Assembly (NCBI GenBank): GCA_028280575.1
Contig: JANQLN010000088.1
Coordinates: forward strand, 1 to 58,327
From: Clostridia bacterium
GTDB taxonomy: Bacteria; Bacillota; Clostridia; Acetivibrionales; STF1-152
DNA: 58,327 bases
Direction: 5' to 3'
Shown: positions 1 to 9,790 of the stretch, in pieces
Position numbering within the stretch: position 1 is the first letter of the stretch
How the letters are laid out: every line of letters begins with the position of its first letter
The notes under the pieces: generated by a model
Told to the model about the DNA's origin: nothing
The model's input: the letters and a program-made list of their open reading frames with translations, nothing else
Databases searched by the model: none
Position numbers and translations under genes: made by a program

Positions 1-649
1 TTACTTCACCCTCTTTTGCATAAGGCGCTATGGTAGGATTGCTCTGTTTGTCTATTAAATCCATTATCAGCTCTTCCATGGACGATTCTCCGATACCAAA
101 TATGCGGACATACTTGGAAACCAGTTTTTGTGCTGTTTTCTTTTCCAGATAAGGATAAACCTTATCCATAAACATGGGGTAAAGCTCCCCTGGGGGACCT
201 GGCAGCAGTATCAAGGTTTTTCCGTCCTGTTCAATAATAAAACCGGGTGCGGTTCCGTTTTTGTTTCTTACAATAAAGCTTCCTTCAGGCATATAGGCCT
301 GTTTGATATTATTTTTCGACATCTTTTTATTCAAGCCGTGAAAAAATTCCTTAATCTTCTCCAGGGTTTCTTCATCAATTATCAGCTTCCTTTTGAGTAC
401 CGATGCAGCGGTTTCTTTTGTTATGTCATCCTTTGTAGGACCCAGTCCGCCAGTCATTATGATGATATCCGATCTTTCCAATGATGATTTTATAGACTTT
501 TTAAGCCTTCCTTCATTATCACCTACAACACTGTGATAATATACACCAATTCCTATTTCCTGAAGTTTTTGCGATATAAACTGGGCATTTGTATTGGCTA
601 TTTGTCCCATTAAAAGCTCGGTTCCTACGGACAGAATTTCTGCATTCAT
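1..649 (-). CDS. cinA: CinA family protein, N-terminal part (cut by window edge)
   Basis: The frame opens with ATG at 649 and runs without a stop to base 2, about 216 codons, against about 410 for full-length CinA, so the C-terminal half lies outside the window. The start reads [17 protein letters not shown], the usual opening of the molybdopterin-binding-like (MoaB/MogA fold) domain. It is followed by [15 protein letters not shown] and LPGPPGEL, the two glycine-rich signatures of this domain. CinA proteins are linked to nicotinamide-nucleotide repair (ADP-ribose pyrophosphatase/NMN deamidase activities) and, in transformable species, to competence. It is divergent from ldh across about 180 bases. 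The truncation comes from the window, not from mutation. Confidence 0.9.
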   Translation of the reverse strand, partial: MNAEILSVGTELLMGQIANTNAQFISQKLQEIGIGVYYHSVVGDNEGRLKKSIKSSLERSDIIIMTGGLGPTKDDITKETAASVLKRKLIIDEETLEKIKEFFHGLNKKMSKNNIKQAYMPEGSFIVRNKNGTAPGFIIEQDGKTLILLPGPPGELYPMFMDKVYPYLEKKTAQKLVSKYVRIFGIGESSMEELIMDLIDKQSNPTIAPYAKEGEV

Positions 650-801
650 ATAATCAACTCCATATTTAAGCTGTTGTTTTTAAGCGCCATATATAAAACT
701 TTTCACTTTTTTGCTTCATTATTAGCTAATTATATCAATAAAACAAATCATCAGGCAACATCCTGGTTTAAATTTTTTGTTTCAATATTATAAAATTGAG
801 A

Positions 802-807
802 TATAAT
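802..807 (+). promoter_or_regulatory. candidate -10 box of ldh
   Basis: A perfect TATAAT lies 23 bases before the ldh start. The upstream half is weak (TTGTTT at 777-782, spacer 19). If used, the leader would be very short and would carry the AGGAGG at 818-823. Inferred from position only. Confidence 0.4.
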
Positions 808-830
808 AAAAGGATATAGGAGGACATGGC

Positions 831-1784
831 ATGATTAATAAACCCGTAAAAAAGATTGCTGTCGTAGGAACCGGTTTTGTAGGTTCTACAACAGCATACA
901 CGCTCATGGTGAGCGGACTTGTATCTGAAATAGTATTAATTGATTTAAACATGTCGAAAGCCGAAGGCGAAGTGATGGATTTAAACCACGGTATGCCTTT
1001 TGTAAGGCCTGTGCGCATATACTCGGGTACATATGAAGATTGCAGCGACAGCGATATAGTCATTATTGCAGCCGGTGCAAATCAGAAGCCGGGAGAAACC
1101 AGGATTGATCTGGCACATAAAAATACAGTGATTTTCAAAGACATCATATCAAAAGTCATATCCTATAATAATCATTGTATATTGCTGGTTGTTACAAATC
1201 CTGTTGACATACTGACTTATGTTACCTGGAAGGTATCAAATTTTCCAAAAAACAGGGTAATTGGTTCAGGTACCGTCCTGGACACTGCAAGATTCAAATA
1301 TCTCCTTGGAGAGCATGTGGGATTGGATTCCAGGAATATTCACGCATATATCCTCGGAGAGCACGGGGACACCGAAGTCGCTATATGGAGCCTGGCAAAT
1401 ATAGCAGGAATTCCTATGGATGATTACTGCAAAAATTATTGCGGGGGCTGTAAGGAAACTATTTCCAGAACAGAAATATACAATAAGGTTCGCAATGCGG
1501 CATATAACATAATTGACAGGAAGGGTGCCACATATTATGCTGTAGCACTTGCAGTTAAACGGATTGTCGAAACCGTTGTCCGCGACGAGAATTCAATACT
1601 TACAATTTCAAGCCATATTGAAGGACAATATGGAATTAATGACGTTTGTATAAGCCTGCCGACAGTTGTAAACAAAGAGGGTATAAGTAAAGTGCTTGAG
1701 GTTCCCCTCAGTGATTCTGAACTTGAAGATGTAAAAAAATCAGCACAATCGCTAAAGCAAATAATTAAAAATCTTGATATCTGA
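831..1784 (+). CDS. ldh: L-lactate dehydrogenase
   Basis: This 317-residue protein reduces pyruvate to L-lactate with NADH in the cytoplasm, regenerating NAD+ in fermentation. The Rossmann loop GTGFVGS lies near residues 13-19. The specificity loop reads NQKPGETR, with Gln85 where malate dehydrogenases carry Arg, and with catalytic Arg91. The active-site histidine is H178 in GEHGD. Length matches the family. AGGAGG at 818-823, seven bases before the ATG, fixes the start. It stands alone, divergent from cinA. In bacterial L-LDHs activity is often controlled by fructose-1,6-bisphosphate; whether that holds here cannot be read from the sequence. Confidence 0.95.
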   Translation: MINKPVKKIAVVGTGFVGSTTAYTLMVSGLVSEIVLIDLNMSKAEGEVMDLNHGMPFVRPVRIYSGTYEDCSDSDIVIIAAGANQKPGETRIDLAHKNTVIFKDIISKVISYNNHCILLVVTNPVDILTYVTWKVSNFPKNRVIGSGTVLDTARFKYLLGEHVGLDSRNIHAYILGEHGDTEVAIWSLANIAGIPMDDYCKNYCGGCKETISRTEIYNKVRNAAYNIIDRKGATYYAVALAVKRIVETVVRDENSILTISSHIEGQYGINDVCISLPTVVNKEGISKVLEVPLSDSELEDVKKSAQSLKQIIKNLDI

Positions 1785-1934
1785 TACAATTAGTTTTCAG
1801 AAGAGGAGGCTAAAATTTACATAATTATTCATATGATATTTTATACAATATTCATATTTAATAAGTCTTATTGTTATTTTAAAATAAGTATATGTTAATA
1901 TCATTTCGGAAAATTTTATGAGGGTGTGGATATT

Positions 1935-2888
1935 ATGGATAAATATAAACAGCTCTATAAAGTAGTATCAAATGTAGAGAAGGTAATTATTGGCAAAAAG
2001 AATGAAATTGAGCTTGTCCTGATTTCCCTTTTATGTAAAGGGCATGTTTTAATTGAAGATGTACCTGGTGTTGGTAAAACCAGCCTTGTTTCGGCTCTGG
2101 CAAAGTCAATAAACTGCTCTTTCAAACGGATCCAGTTCACTCCTGACGTACTGCCTTCAGATATAACCGGGTTTTCAATGTTTAACCAGAAAATATGCGA
2201 TTTTGAGTACAGGCCGGGTGCTATTATGAGTCAAATGGTTTTAGCGGATGAGATTAACAGGACTTCTCCCAAAACCCAGGCGAGCCTTCTTGAGGTTATG
2301 GAGGAGAACCAGGTTACGGTTGACGGCGTAACATACAAGGTTCCCAGTCCCTTTATGGTTTTAGCTACACAAAACCCTATTGAATATACCGGTACATATC
2401 CACTGCCTGAGGCGCAAATAGACAGGTTTTTAATGAAAATTACAATAGGCTATCCCAGCCAGGGAGAAGAAGCAAATATACTTTCCACTTACAGGAAAGA
2501 AGACCCTTTGGCACAGCTTGAACCTGTAATTGATACGTCTGATATATTAAAGCTGCAAAACAGTATAAAAAACATCCATGTGGATGACAAAATAATGAAA
2601 TATATAGTTGACATAGTGAGCAGTACCAGAAACCATGAAGATATTTCCCTGGGTGCAAGTCCGAGGGGTTCCCTTTCCCTGCTTAGGGCATCCCAGGCAT
2701 GGGCTTTTTATAACAACAGGGATTTTGTAATTCCCGACGATGTAAAAAAGCTCGCCGTGCCTGTACTGACCCACAGGTTAATGCTCAAGCAGGAAACAAA
2801 GCTTAAAAAAATAACAAATAACGATATAGTCAATACAATATTGTCTGAAACAACAGTTCCAGTGGTGAGCAATGATGAGAAGGAATAG
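1935..2888 (+). CDS. MoxR family AAA+ ATPase
   Basis: A roughly 317-residue AAA+ ATPase of the MoxR group, thought to act as a chaperone-like maturation factor. It shows Walker A (VPGVGKTS), Walker B (ADEINRTSPKTQ), the sensor-1 region with ATQNP, and a C-terminal lid with GASPRGSL. The frame can open at GTG 1926, but the GAGGG at 1920-1924 is one base from it and ten from ATG 1935, so the ATG is preferred. Its 3' end overlaps the DUF58 gene, which is followed by a transglutaminase-like membrane protein. This three-gene set (moxR, DUF58, tgpA-like) is widely conserved. The target of the ATPase is not known. Confidence 0.88.
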   Translation: MDKYKQLYKVVSNVEKVIIGKKNEIELVLISLLCKGHVLIEDVPGVGKTSLVSALAKSINCSFKRIQFTPDVLPSDITGFSMFNQKICDFEYRPGAIMSQMVLADEINRTSPKTQASLLEVMEENQVTVDGVTYKVPSPFMVLATQNPIEYTGTYPLPEAQIDRFLMKITIGYPSQGEEANILSTYRKEDPLAQLEPVIDTSDILKLQNSIKNIHVDDKIMKYIVDIVSSTRNHEDISLGASPRGSLSLLRASQAWAFYNNRDFVIPDDVKKLAVPVLTHRLMLKQETKLKKITNNDIVNTILSETTVPVVSNDEKE

Positions 2889-4065
2889 GATTCTGTTTGG
2901 AATAATATTATTTTTATCCTTGGTATTCCCATACTTTTATGGCGGTCAAATGCCATATATGGTATTTTATATTGTTATCAGCTTTTTCGCCGTTTCCTTT
3001 TTTCATGCCGTGCTTGCACTTTTTCTATTTAAATTTTATCAGCATACCGGCAAGAAATACATAACAAAAGGTGACAGGGTCAAATTCCATGTTTCCTTTG
3101 CAAATGAAAGCTTCATACCTTTTCCGTATATAAAGGCCATATTCAGCGGAGAAAGCATAATTTTTTCAAAACAAATTCAAAGCAAGTATTTTTCCCTTTC
3201 ACCACATTCTAAAAAAACCTATACATTTGACCTTGAATGTAACTACCGGGGTGAATACGATATTGGTCTCAACTCTATAGAAGTAATGGATTTACTCGGT
3301 TTATTCAATTTAAAATTCAGGGTTGATTCAGTTAAAAATGTGGTAGTATATCCAAAAATAATACGGCTTAACAAGTTTTATCTTAGCAGCAATATTTTGT
3401 CGGAATCCAATTCTTCACTGGATAACCGGCAGCAGGATATGTCAACAATTTCTAATATACGTGAGTACGCCTATGGAGATACCTTTAAGAGAATTCACTG
3501 GAAATTGACTGCAAAAACCGGCCAGTTAATGGTTAAAGATTTTCAAAATACTACGGAAACAAGTGCCGTAATCTTTGTTGATATGGAGTCGGGAAAATAT
3601 CATAAGGAACTTAATACTATTCTTGAAGACAAGCTTGTAGAATCTATTATAAGCGTTTTACATTATTGCCTGACCCGGTGGATACCTGTCCAGCTTATTT
3701 ATTACAGCAATAAAATAGTGAACACTAATGCGAGTAATCCACACAGCTTTAAGGAATTGTATAATACATTTTCTAAAATAGAATTCAACCAAAGTGTCAA
3801 TCTGCCGGATTTAATGGATGTGGCACTTACACAGGCATACAAATATGATAACCTTTTGGTTTTCACATCAAACTTAAACTATGATCTGGTTGAAAAAATA
3901 TACAAGTATACCGTATCAGGCTATGATTCAAGCTTAATTCATATTAACCCGGGACTTACCGACGAGAAGGAAATAATGGATATATATGATTATCTTGCCG
4001 ATATGAAGGTCAATATCTACAGGATAAATTTTGAAGATGATATAGTACCTGTTTTGGAAGGGTGA
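2872..4065 (+). CDS. DUF58 domain membrane protein
   Basis: A 397-residue protein with two closely spaced N-terminal hydrophobic segments (about residues 5-20 and 25-50) and a soluble remainder. The DUF58 signature YGDTFKRIHWKLTAKTGQLM lies around residues 200-220, followed by a von Willebrand A-like beta-alpha fold beginning AVIFVDMESGK. The start overlaps the end of moxR by 17 bases, so translation is probably coupled. DUF58 proteins regularly sit between moxR and a transglutaminase-like gene, as here; their biochemical role is not established. The tandem ATG at 2875 is an equally possible start. Confidence 0.85.
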   Translation: MMRRNRILFGIILFLSLVFPYFYGGQMPYMVFYIVISFFAVSFFHAVLALFLFKFYQHTGKKYITKGDRVKFHVSFANESFIPFPYIKAIFSGESIIFSKQIQSKYFSLSPHSKKTYTFDLECNYRGEYDIGLNSIEVMDLLGLFNLKFRVDSVKNVVVYPKIIRLNKFYLSSNILSESNSSLDNRQQDMSTISNIREYAYGDTFKRIHWKLTAKTGQLMVKDFQNTTETSAVIFVDMESGKYHKELNTILEDKLVESIISVLHYCLTRWIPVQLIYYSNKIVNTNASNPHSFKELYNTFSKIEFNQSVNLPDLMDVALTQAYKYDNLLVFTSNLNYDLVEKIYKYTVSGYDSSLIHINPGLTDEKEIMDIYDYLADMKVNIYRINFEDDIVPVLEG

Positions 4066-4070
4066 TAAAA

Positions 4071-6554
4071 TTGGCAGCAAAAAAAACCAGAGAGTTTATT
4101 TCATCGGTATCACTGGCAGCAATAACCTCTGCCTGTATAATATTCAGTGTATTCTTTACCCTTCAATTCCAATACGGCTTTTTAAAAACACTGGCATTCA
4201 TTTTGGTTACACTGGCCGCAGCAGCTATTATTTGTGCAAGCAAAACAGCTTTGTTGTCATCACTTTTTGTTACTGTGGCAGGAAGCATACTTACCCTTAT
4301 TATCTTTACATTAACGGGGAACTCAAAAGCCTTGTTTTTGGAAATTAATAACTTCTACTACTGGATCACCGATTACTTATATGGTGCTGCGCCTTATTCT
4401 GAAAAATACGGTACGCTGTTTTCAATGCTGATTGCTTTTGGAATAGTTCTCTACATATATTATTTTACCGTCAAAAAGAAAAACTTCCTTTTCATTACAG
4501 GCGGGGGAATGCTGTTTTATATATTGCAATGGAGTTATGACTATATTGTTAACATGAAAGCTTTTTATGTATTTATAGTGTGCCTGCTTATCTATTATGC
4601 AAGGCATATTTACTTTAAGAAAATGAGTAAAGAAAACCATGAGTATACCGATGCATTTTCTTTTATTATCTGGTCCTTACCAATGGCAGTAATAGCATTA
4701 TTAATAACAATATCAATACCATATGGCAGCGAGCCCATAAAATGGAATTGGATGGATAATAACATTAATAAAATTTATAACTTCATAAATAATATTGGTT
4801 ACAATAAAACTTCTTTTGAGTTCTATTCACTTAATGCTACGGGTTTTGGAAGCAGAAGGGGCACACTTGGCGGTAAAGTAAGGCTTGACGATACCCATGT
4901 TCTGACGGTTGAATCCGAAAGCAAATATTACCTGAAAGGAGCCAGCTATGATTATTATGACGGTGTAAAATGGAGCGGGGCAAACGTATTAAAAGAAGAA
5001 GACCCGGTCATAAATTATATAAACCTTTTAATGGGATCCGATTATAATACATCCGGCATCTTTGAATTCCTAATCGGACCAAGTATACTTTTAATGGAAA
5101 ACAACTCTCTATATGACAGCAGTTTTTTCAAAAGTATTGCAGAGGAAAAGAATTTGAATATTATATTTGAAAATCTTAAAACCAAATCCCTGTTCATGCC
5201 TGCAATCACATTAGGCTATGAAGCCGGTGAAAATATTAATTATGAAATTTATCACGGAAACACAGTGGCTTCAAGAAATTTTCTGGGCAGGGGATTTAAC
5301 TATTCTGTGAAAAGTCTTGATATCAATTATGACAGTCCCGGATTCCGTGATATTGCACGGCTCAGCAGAAAAGGGGTGTTTGAATACCATGCAGAGAAAT
5401 ACGAAGCCTCTCTTCACCAGGGGGCAGATTCAAAGGAAAAATCAAACATTGAAAAAGCAGCGGCAATATTGACTGCTTTGAGCGAACACTCCAATAATAT
5501 ACATGCACATTATGTAAAGCTTCCTGAAGGCCTTCCCCAACGGATAGGTGATTTGTCCCTGGATATAACAAAAAACCATACTACGGTTTTTGACAAGGTC
5601 AAGGCTGTGGAAGCTTTTCTGTCAAGCTCATATGAGTACACTCTTGAACCTGAAAAAACACCTTCAAACAGGGACTTTGTGGATTACTTCCTTTTCACTC
5701 AAAGAGAAGGATACTGCACATATTATGCTACTGCAATGGCTGTTATGCTAAGAACTCTTGGCATACCGGCAAGATATGTTGAAGGATATATGATGCCGTC
5801 TGAAACCATTGATGAAAATGTTTACCATGTAACAAACAATCAGGCACATGCTTGGACTGAAGTATATTTTGAAGGATTGGGGTGGATTCCATTTGAACCT
5901 ACCGCGCCTTTTATTGCGAGCTTTTACACACCATCGGCATCAGCTTCTTCCGGATACGGCGCAGACTATTATAATCCTTATATGGACGACTATATGAACA
6001 TGCTTGATGAATATGAAAAGTATGCAGGCAATTTGGATATTTCAGATTATAATGCAGGCACCGAAAAAAATGACGGTATTTATATCCTTATCCTCGTAAT
6101 AATGCCCTTAATCATGGCTGCTTCCCTGGGACTTATATTGCTCATAAATTTCATTCGCAGAAAATTGAGAATAAAAAATTTCAGGTGCTCTGCCCCCAAA
6201 CAGAGTATAGAGAATATGTTCAGGTATTACATGGAACTTCTCTCAAAGCAAAATTATAAAATTGAAGAGGGTGAAACATTAATAGAATTTTCCCGTAGAA
6301 TAGACAAATACATCATTTTTGCCGGCAGCACTGAAAAACCGTATGAAAGCCGTTTAAATATCTCAGGTGTAAAAAACGTATCAACCCTGTTAAGAATATT
6401 CAATATATTTATTGAATGTCTATATAGTCATCATGATATAACCGATGAAAAAAAGCAATTTGTTTTTAAGCATATATACAGCATGCAAAACATGGCAAGA
6501 AGAAATCTTGGTAAAATAAGATACTTTATAATGCACAATATACGGGGAATATAA
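4071..6554 (+). CDS. transglutaminase-like membrane protein (TgpA/YebA type)
   Basis: About 827 residues. The N-terminal third carries several membrane helices, followed by an extracellular region, a transglutaminase-like core, one further helix (about residues 670-695) and a cytoplasmic tail. The core shows the catalytic Cys in REGYCTYYATAMAV (about residue 549) and His in NNQAHAWTEVYF (about 593). The usual Asp position is Glu in WIPFEPT (about 609). TTG 4071 is preferred because GGAAGGG ends eight bases before it. GTG 4062, which overlaps the DUF58 stop, touches the ribosome site. It is the third gene of the moxR operon. The substrate is unknown, and peptide-crosslinking or protease-like activity is only inferred from the fold. 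Confidence 0.85.
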   Translation: MAAKKTREFISSVSLAAITSACIIFSVFFTLQFQYGFLKTLAFILVTLAAAAIICASKTALLSSLFVTVAGSILTLIIFTLTGNSKALFLEINNFYYWITDYLYGAAPYSEKYGTLFSMLIAFGIVLYIYYFTVKKKNFLFITGGGMLFYILQWSYDYIVNMKAFYVFIVCLLIYYARHIYFKKMSKENHEYTDAFSFIIWSLPMAVIALLITISIPYGSEPIKWNWMDNNINKIYNFINNIGYNKTSFEFYSLNATGFGSRRGTLGGKVRLDDTHVLTVESESKYYLKGASYDYYDGVKWSGANVLKEEDPVINYINLLMGSDYNTSGIFEFLIGPSILLMENNSLYDSSFFKSIAEEKNLNIIFENLKTKSLFMPAITLGYEAGENINYEIYHGNTVASRNFLGRGFNYSVKSLDINYDSPGFRDIARLSRKGVFEYHAEKYEASLHQGADSKEKSNIEKAAAILTALSEHSNNIHAHYVKLPEGLPQRIGDLSLDITKNHTTVFDKVKAVEAFLSSSYEYTLEPEKTPSNRDFVDYFLFTQREGYCTYYATAMAVMLRTLGIPARYVEGYMMPSETIDENVYHVTNNQAHAWTEVYFEGLGWIPFEPTAPFIASFYTPSASASSGYGADYYNPYMDDYMNMLDEYEKYAGNLDISDYNAGTEKNDGIYILILVIMPLIMAASLGLILLINFIRRKLRIKNFRCSAPKQSIENMFRYYMELLSKQNYKIEEGETLIEFSRRIDKYIIFAGSTEKPYESRLNISGVKNVSTLLRIFNIFIECLYSHHDITDEKKQFVFKHIYSMQNMARRNLGKIRYFIMHNIRGI

Positions 6555-6560
6555 TAAACC

Positions 6561-6752
6561 TTAGCTTCTCCTTGGGATTACAACGTATGCTATAAGATAA
6601 GCTATCACTCCACCCAGTCCGGCGCCGGGGAAAACGGACAACACAACCCATGCAAGCCTGACAATTGTAGAATCCACATTGAAATATTCTGCTATGCCGC
6701 CACATACTCCGCCGATTTTTTTATCGAAATCGGACAAAAATAACTTTTTCAA
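6561..6752 (-). CDS. PspC domain protein
   Basis: A 63-residue PspC-domain protein. The soluble N-terminus [13 protein letters not shown] is the family signature, followed by one hydrophobic segment (about residues 30-57) ending in an IPRR basic tail. The start is TTG at 6752, with AAGGAG about ten bases upstream. PspC-like proteins take part in envelope-stress responses; stand-alone short forms are common in Firmicutes and not well characterised. It lies downstream of the ACT-domain gene on the same strand and converges with the transglutaminase gene, six bases away. Confidence 0.85.
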   Translation of the reverse strand: MKKLFLSDFDKKIGGVCGGIAEYFNVDSTIVRLAWVVLSVFPGAGLGGVIAYLIAYVVIPRRS

Positions 6753-6850
6753 AATATAACAGCTCCTTCTTAGATGCCTCTATACATAACAAATACGTCA
6801 GACTTAAATAATATGTCTGAAATTGCATTAGTTTTTCTGTCAGCCCTTCT

Positions 6851-7282
6851 TTAAAGTTTGTACACCTGCTTTGAAGGAAGTACATGTATCCCGCTTGCTT
6901 CAAGGCTTTTTATTGCTTTTTCAGAATCCTCTGTCTTTAAAATAACCAGGGCCTTATTCGATGTTTTGCCCACAAATGCATACATATACTCTATACCAAT
7001 CGAATTATCATCAAGAACTTTTAAAGCCTCGGACAATCCGCCCGGCCGGTCTTCGACAGCAATTGCAATTACATTTGTACAGCTTACTGTAAAACCGTCG
7101 TTTTTAAGAGCTTTCTCAGCCTTTTCAGGATCATTAACAATCAGTCTTAGTATACCAAAATCCTTTGTATCTGCTATAGACAAAGCACTTATATCAATAC
7201 CGCCCGCCGCCAGTGATTTTGTAACCTCGGCCAGTCTGCCCGACTTGTTTTCCAGAAAAACAGATATCTGCTTAACCAACAT
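6851..7282 (-). CDS. tandem ACT-domain protein
   Basis: A 143-residue protein made of two ACT repeats (about residues 4-68 and 72-140). Both start with the typical pattern: LVKQISVFLENKSGRLAEV, and then IAIAVEDRPGGLSEALKVL. ACT domains bind amino acids and regulate metabolic enzymes. This gene follows the phenylacetate-CoA ligase gene by 12 bases with its own strong AAGGAGG, so the two are one transcription unit. This pairing recurs in anaerobes and suggests a regulatory role for the ligase or for aryl-acid metabolism (inference). No catalytic domain is present. Confidence 0.85.
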   Translation of the reverse strand: MLVKQISVFLENKSGRLAEVTKSLAAGGIDISALSIADTKDFGILRLIVNDPEKAEKALKNDGFTVSCTNVIAIAVEDRPGGLSEALKVLDDNSIGIEYMYAFVGKTSNKALVILKTEDSEKAIKSLEASGIHVLPSKQVYKL

Positions 7283-7294
7283 GATACCGCCTCC

Positions 7295-8596
7295 TTATGT
7301 TTTCCTTTTATCAATTACCCTTTTTGCCTTACCCATACTTCTTTCTATTGTCTTTGGTTCCACCAGCCTCACCCCTGCACTTATTCCCAGGGTGCCTTGA
7401 ATTTCATGCCTTATTTTGTTTTCAATATTTTCCAGCTCCCTGACCTCATCGGAAAATAAACTCGGTGTCATTTCTACCAGTATTTCCAGAAAATCAAAAT
7501 TATCTTTTCTATCAATCACCAGTTGATAATGAGGAGCTGTTTCACCCATTTCAAGAAGCACACTTTCAATCTGGGAGGGAAATACGTTAACACCCCTGAT
7601 AATGAGCATATCGTCTGTTCTTCCTGATACTTTGGACATTCTGACTGCAGTTCTTCCGCAATCGCATTTATCGCAGGCAAGTGAAGATATGTCTCTTGTA
7701 CGGTATCTCAGAAGCGGAAGGCCTTCTTTTGTTATGGTAGAAAATACAAGCTCTCCTGTTGAACCCGGCGGAAGTATTTCTTCAGTAACCGGATCAATAA
7801 TTTCAGGTATGAAATGATCTTCGGGTATGTGAAGTCCGCATTTACATTCACACTCACTTGCAACACCCGGTCCGATGACTTCAGACAGCCCGTAAATATC
7901 GATTGCCAGTATCCCCAGACGTTCTTCTATTTCATTTCTCATGTTTTCAGACCAGGGCTCGCCACCAAACACTCCGGCTTTTATACTAAGCTCTTCTTTT
8001 CTTACTCCCATTTCCTCCAGCTCTTCTACCATAGAAAGGGCATGGGAAGGGGTACATGCAAGAATATTGGTTCCAAAATCCCTCATGATTTGAATTTGCC
8101 TTTTTGTATTGCCTCCGGATATGGGAATAACCGAAGCTCCTATTCTTTCTGCTCCGTAATGCACTCCCAGTCCCCCGGTAAAAAGACCATAGCCATATGC
8201 AATCTGGATAAAGGAGTGCCGGTCTGTCCCTGCACATACCAAAGCCCTTGCCATAGCTTCGGACCAGGTATCTATATCCTTCATTGTATAACCTACTACC
8301 GTTTGTTTTCCGGTAGTCCCCGACGAAACATGGATTCTTACAATTTCACTTAATGGCAGGGCAAAAAGACCGTATGGATAAGTATCCCTCAAATCCTGCT
8401 TATAGGTAAACGGAAGTTTCCTTAAATCATCAATGCTTTTTATATCGGAAGGTTCTACTCCATTTTTTTGCATCTTTTCACGATAATAAGAAACATTATG
8501 AAATATTCTTTTTACCGTATTGGCCAACCTATCATTTTGTACCCTGGTCATTTCACCCCTGGACATACATTCATATGTTTCATTCCAGTAATCCAT
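7295..8596 (-). CDS. paaK: phenylacetate-CoA ligase
   Basis: A 433-residue AMP-forming ligase of the PaaK group, which activates phenylacetate or related aryl acids to CoA thioesters. Visible motifs are the P-loop-like [14 protein letters not shown], the adenylate-binding [10 protein letters not shown], the hinge segment [19 protein letters not shown] and the C-terminal [10 protein letters not shown] with the catalytic Lys. A four-cysteine cluster (CECKCG, CDKCDC) sits mid-protein, as in many PaaK homologues. AGGGAGG eight bases before ATG 8596 fixes the start. No other phenylacetate genes are in the window, and indolepyruvate oxidoreductase genes, the usual anaerobic partners, are not nearby, so the physiological substrate is uncertain. 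Confidence 0.9.
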   Translation of the reverse strand: MDYWNETYECMSRGEMTRVQNDRLANTVKRIFHNVSYYREKMQKNGVEPSDIKSIDDLRKLPFTYKQDLRDTYPYGLFALPLSEIVRIHVSSGTTGKQTVVGYTMKDIDTWSEAMARALVCAGTDRHSFIQIAYGYGLFTGGLGVHYGAERIGASVIPISGGNTKRQIQIMRDFGTNILACTPSHALSMVEELEEMGVRKEELSIKAGVFGGEPWSENMRNEIEERLGILAIDIYGLSEVIGPGVASECECKCGLHIPEDHFIPEIIDPVTEEILPPGSTGELVFSTITKEGLPLLRYRTRDISSLACDKCDCGRTAVRMSKVSGRTDDMLIIRGVNVFPSQIESVLLEMGETAPHYQLVIDRKDNFDFLEILVEMTPSLFSDEVRELENIENKIRHEIQGTLGISAGVRLVEPKTIERSMGKAKRVIDKRKT

Positions 8597-8929
8597 TAAT
8601 ATTGCCTCCCTTAAAATCTTAAATTTTACTAAACGCCGGCTTACGCAATACCCGTAACTTGCAAGCTTAACAAGGCTAAACTTTTTTTAAAGGCAGGACA
8701 TTACGTACTGACGTCGGGTTGTAATTATGTCCTGACCCTAAAACATCATATAAACATTTTATATTAAAATAAGTTCTCCATTATATTTTACATCATTATG
8801 CCTTTTCATTTCAATACTTTGCATATTTGAGTTTCCCTATTTTTAACATGAGAAGATTTATGAGTACAATGGAACAGTTATCATTGTACTCATAAATTTA
8901 TACCTATTTTTTAGTAAAACTCAATAAAT
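8597..8929. other. intergenic region with two inverted repeats
   Basis: This is 333 bases without a convincing gene, between the DUF6671-like gene and paaK, both on the minus strand. It holds the leader of paaK with an 8-bp inverted repeat (8694-8734) and the palindromic repeat element at 8824-8930, annotated separately. No T-box, known riboswitch core or tRNA was recognised. Confidence 0.6.
8694..8734. repeat. inverted repeat in the paaK leader
   Basis: CAGGACAT (8694-8701) and ATGTCCTG (8727-8734) are perfect 8-bp arms around a 25-base loop that contains GACGTC. It lies about 100 bases upstream of the paaK start. It could be an RNA hairpin or an operator; nothing in the sequence decides between them. 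Confidence 0.45.
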
Positions 8930-8930
8930 T
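8824..8930. repeat. palindromic repeat element, copy 1
   Basis: The inner arms ATTTATGAGTACAATG (8856-8871) and CATTGTACTCATAAAT (8882-8897) are a perfect 16-bp inverted repeat around a 10-base loop. Outer arms TTTGAGTTT (8826-8834) and AAACTCAA (8917-8924) are also inverted. A related element, with the same outer GAGTTTCC and inner ATTTATGAGTACAATGA, occurs at 58231-58290. It abuts the stop codon of the DUF6671-like gene, so it may also end that transcript. A small mobile (MITE-like) element or a dispersed terminator-like repeat are the two readings. Confidence 0.6.
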
Positions 8931-9790
8931 TAAGGGTTGCAAAAATTGCAATATTGGGCAGAAGCCGTCCGTCCGTTGGGATACAATTGTTCTTGAGTAT
9001 GGCTGCATTTGTAGCATTTGCTGATATTCTTCAACACCATTTCACCAGGTAGTCCGCATAACTCACATGGAAGTCCTCTCACTCTTTCGGTTATAATAAA
9101 CCCTGCAGCTCCACAGTTTGGACAAAAGCTCATAAGCTTGCTTATCAAATCTTCAGCCGCCTTTGCAATATTTTTCATTCTGGTGGGATTGGCGTGTGCT
9201 CTCATGTCCGTTTCTATAAATACTTTACCGGAACATGATTTAGAGTAACACCATTCATAGGCTTCCTTGAGCCGCTCATAATTATTTACCCCTTTAATTA
9301 TTTTGTTATTTTCACTGTCTTCGGGTCTGATAATTATATAATGCTGCGGAAATCCAATTTTTTTTACAAAAGTTAAAGCTTCTTCAAAACTCCCGGTTAA
9401 TAAATGATCAAGATTTGTATCACTGCTTTCATAGATACCGGACATCTCAAAATTTTCTTTTTCATCATATAAAAGCACTAATTCCACGTTCCAGGGTACC
9501 GGCATATAAGGGTGTGAACCAAAACTCCCTTCGCTGGCAATCCCTATGCATGCCTTTGAAAGCTGAAGACCTTTTTTAATCTTCAATCTGGCCGTATCTA
9601 ATTGTGATTTGGGTCTTTTTATATCCCTGGAAAATGTTCCTAGTTTATCCGTATCAAATCCTGTCTCAACTATGAGACTGCAGCCTGTTGCTTTTTCAAG
9701 TATTGGCCGGATTGCCCGGTCCTTTTTATGTTTAGTCAACAGTACGATTTTCCGGCTTTTATATATTTGTTTTTCAACAATTTCACACAT
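8930..9790 (-). CDS. DUF6671-like protein with C-terminal zinc ribbons
   Basis: A 286-residue protein. The N-terminal half matches my recollection of the DUF6671 family: KHKKDRAIRPIL, then FDTDKLGTFSRDIKRP, then GIASEGSFGSHPYMPVPWNVE. The C-terminal 70 residues hold four CxxC pairs (CPNC, CELC, CYKC, CNFC), which would bind two zinc ions. The function of the family is not known. The patterned cysteines suggest nucleic-acid or protein binding, but this is inference. It is transcribed alone and bounded downstream by the palindromic repeat. Confidence 0.65.
   Translation of the reverse strand: MCEIVEKQIYKSRKIVLLTKHKKDRAIRPILEKATGCSLIVETGFDTDKLGTFSRDIKRPKSQLDTARLKIKKGLQLSKACIGIASEGSFGSHPYMPVPWNVELVLLYDEKENFEMSGIYESSDTNLDHLLTGSFEEALTFVKKIGFPQHYIIIRPEDSENNKIIKGVNNYERLKEAYEWCYSKSCSGKVFIETDMRAHANPTRMKNIAKAAEDLISKLMSFCPNCGAAGFIITERVRGLPCELCGLPGEMVLKNISKCYKCSHTQEQLYPNGRTASAQYCNFCNP

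Noticed and set aside
6797..6819. TCAGAC/GTCTGA inverted repeat after the ACT-domain gene
   Set aside because: The arms are only six bases and no T-run follows on the minus strand.
6858..7400. 180-residue plus-strand frame
   Set aside because: It is antisense to the ACT-domain gene and the end of paaK, both of which have clear family motifs.
7814..8353. 179-residue plus-strand frame
   Set aside because: It is antisense to paaK, with no family resemblance or start signal.
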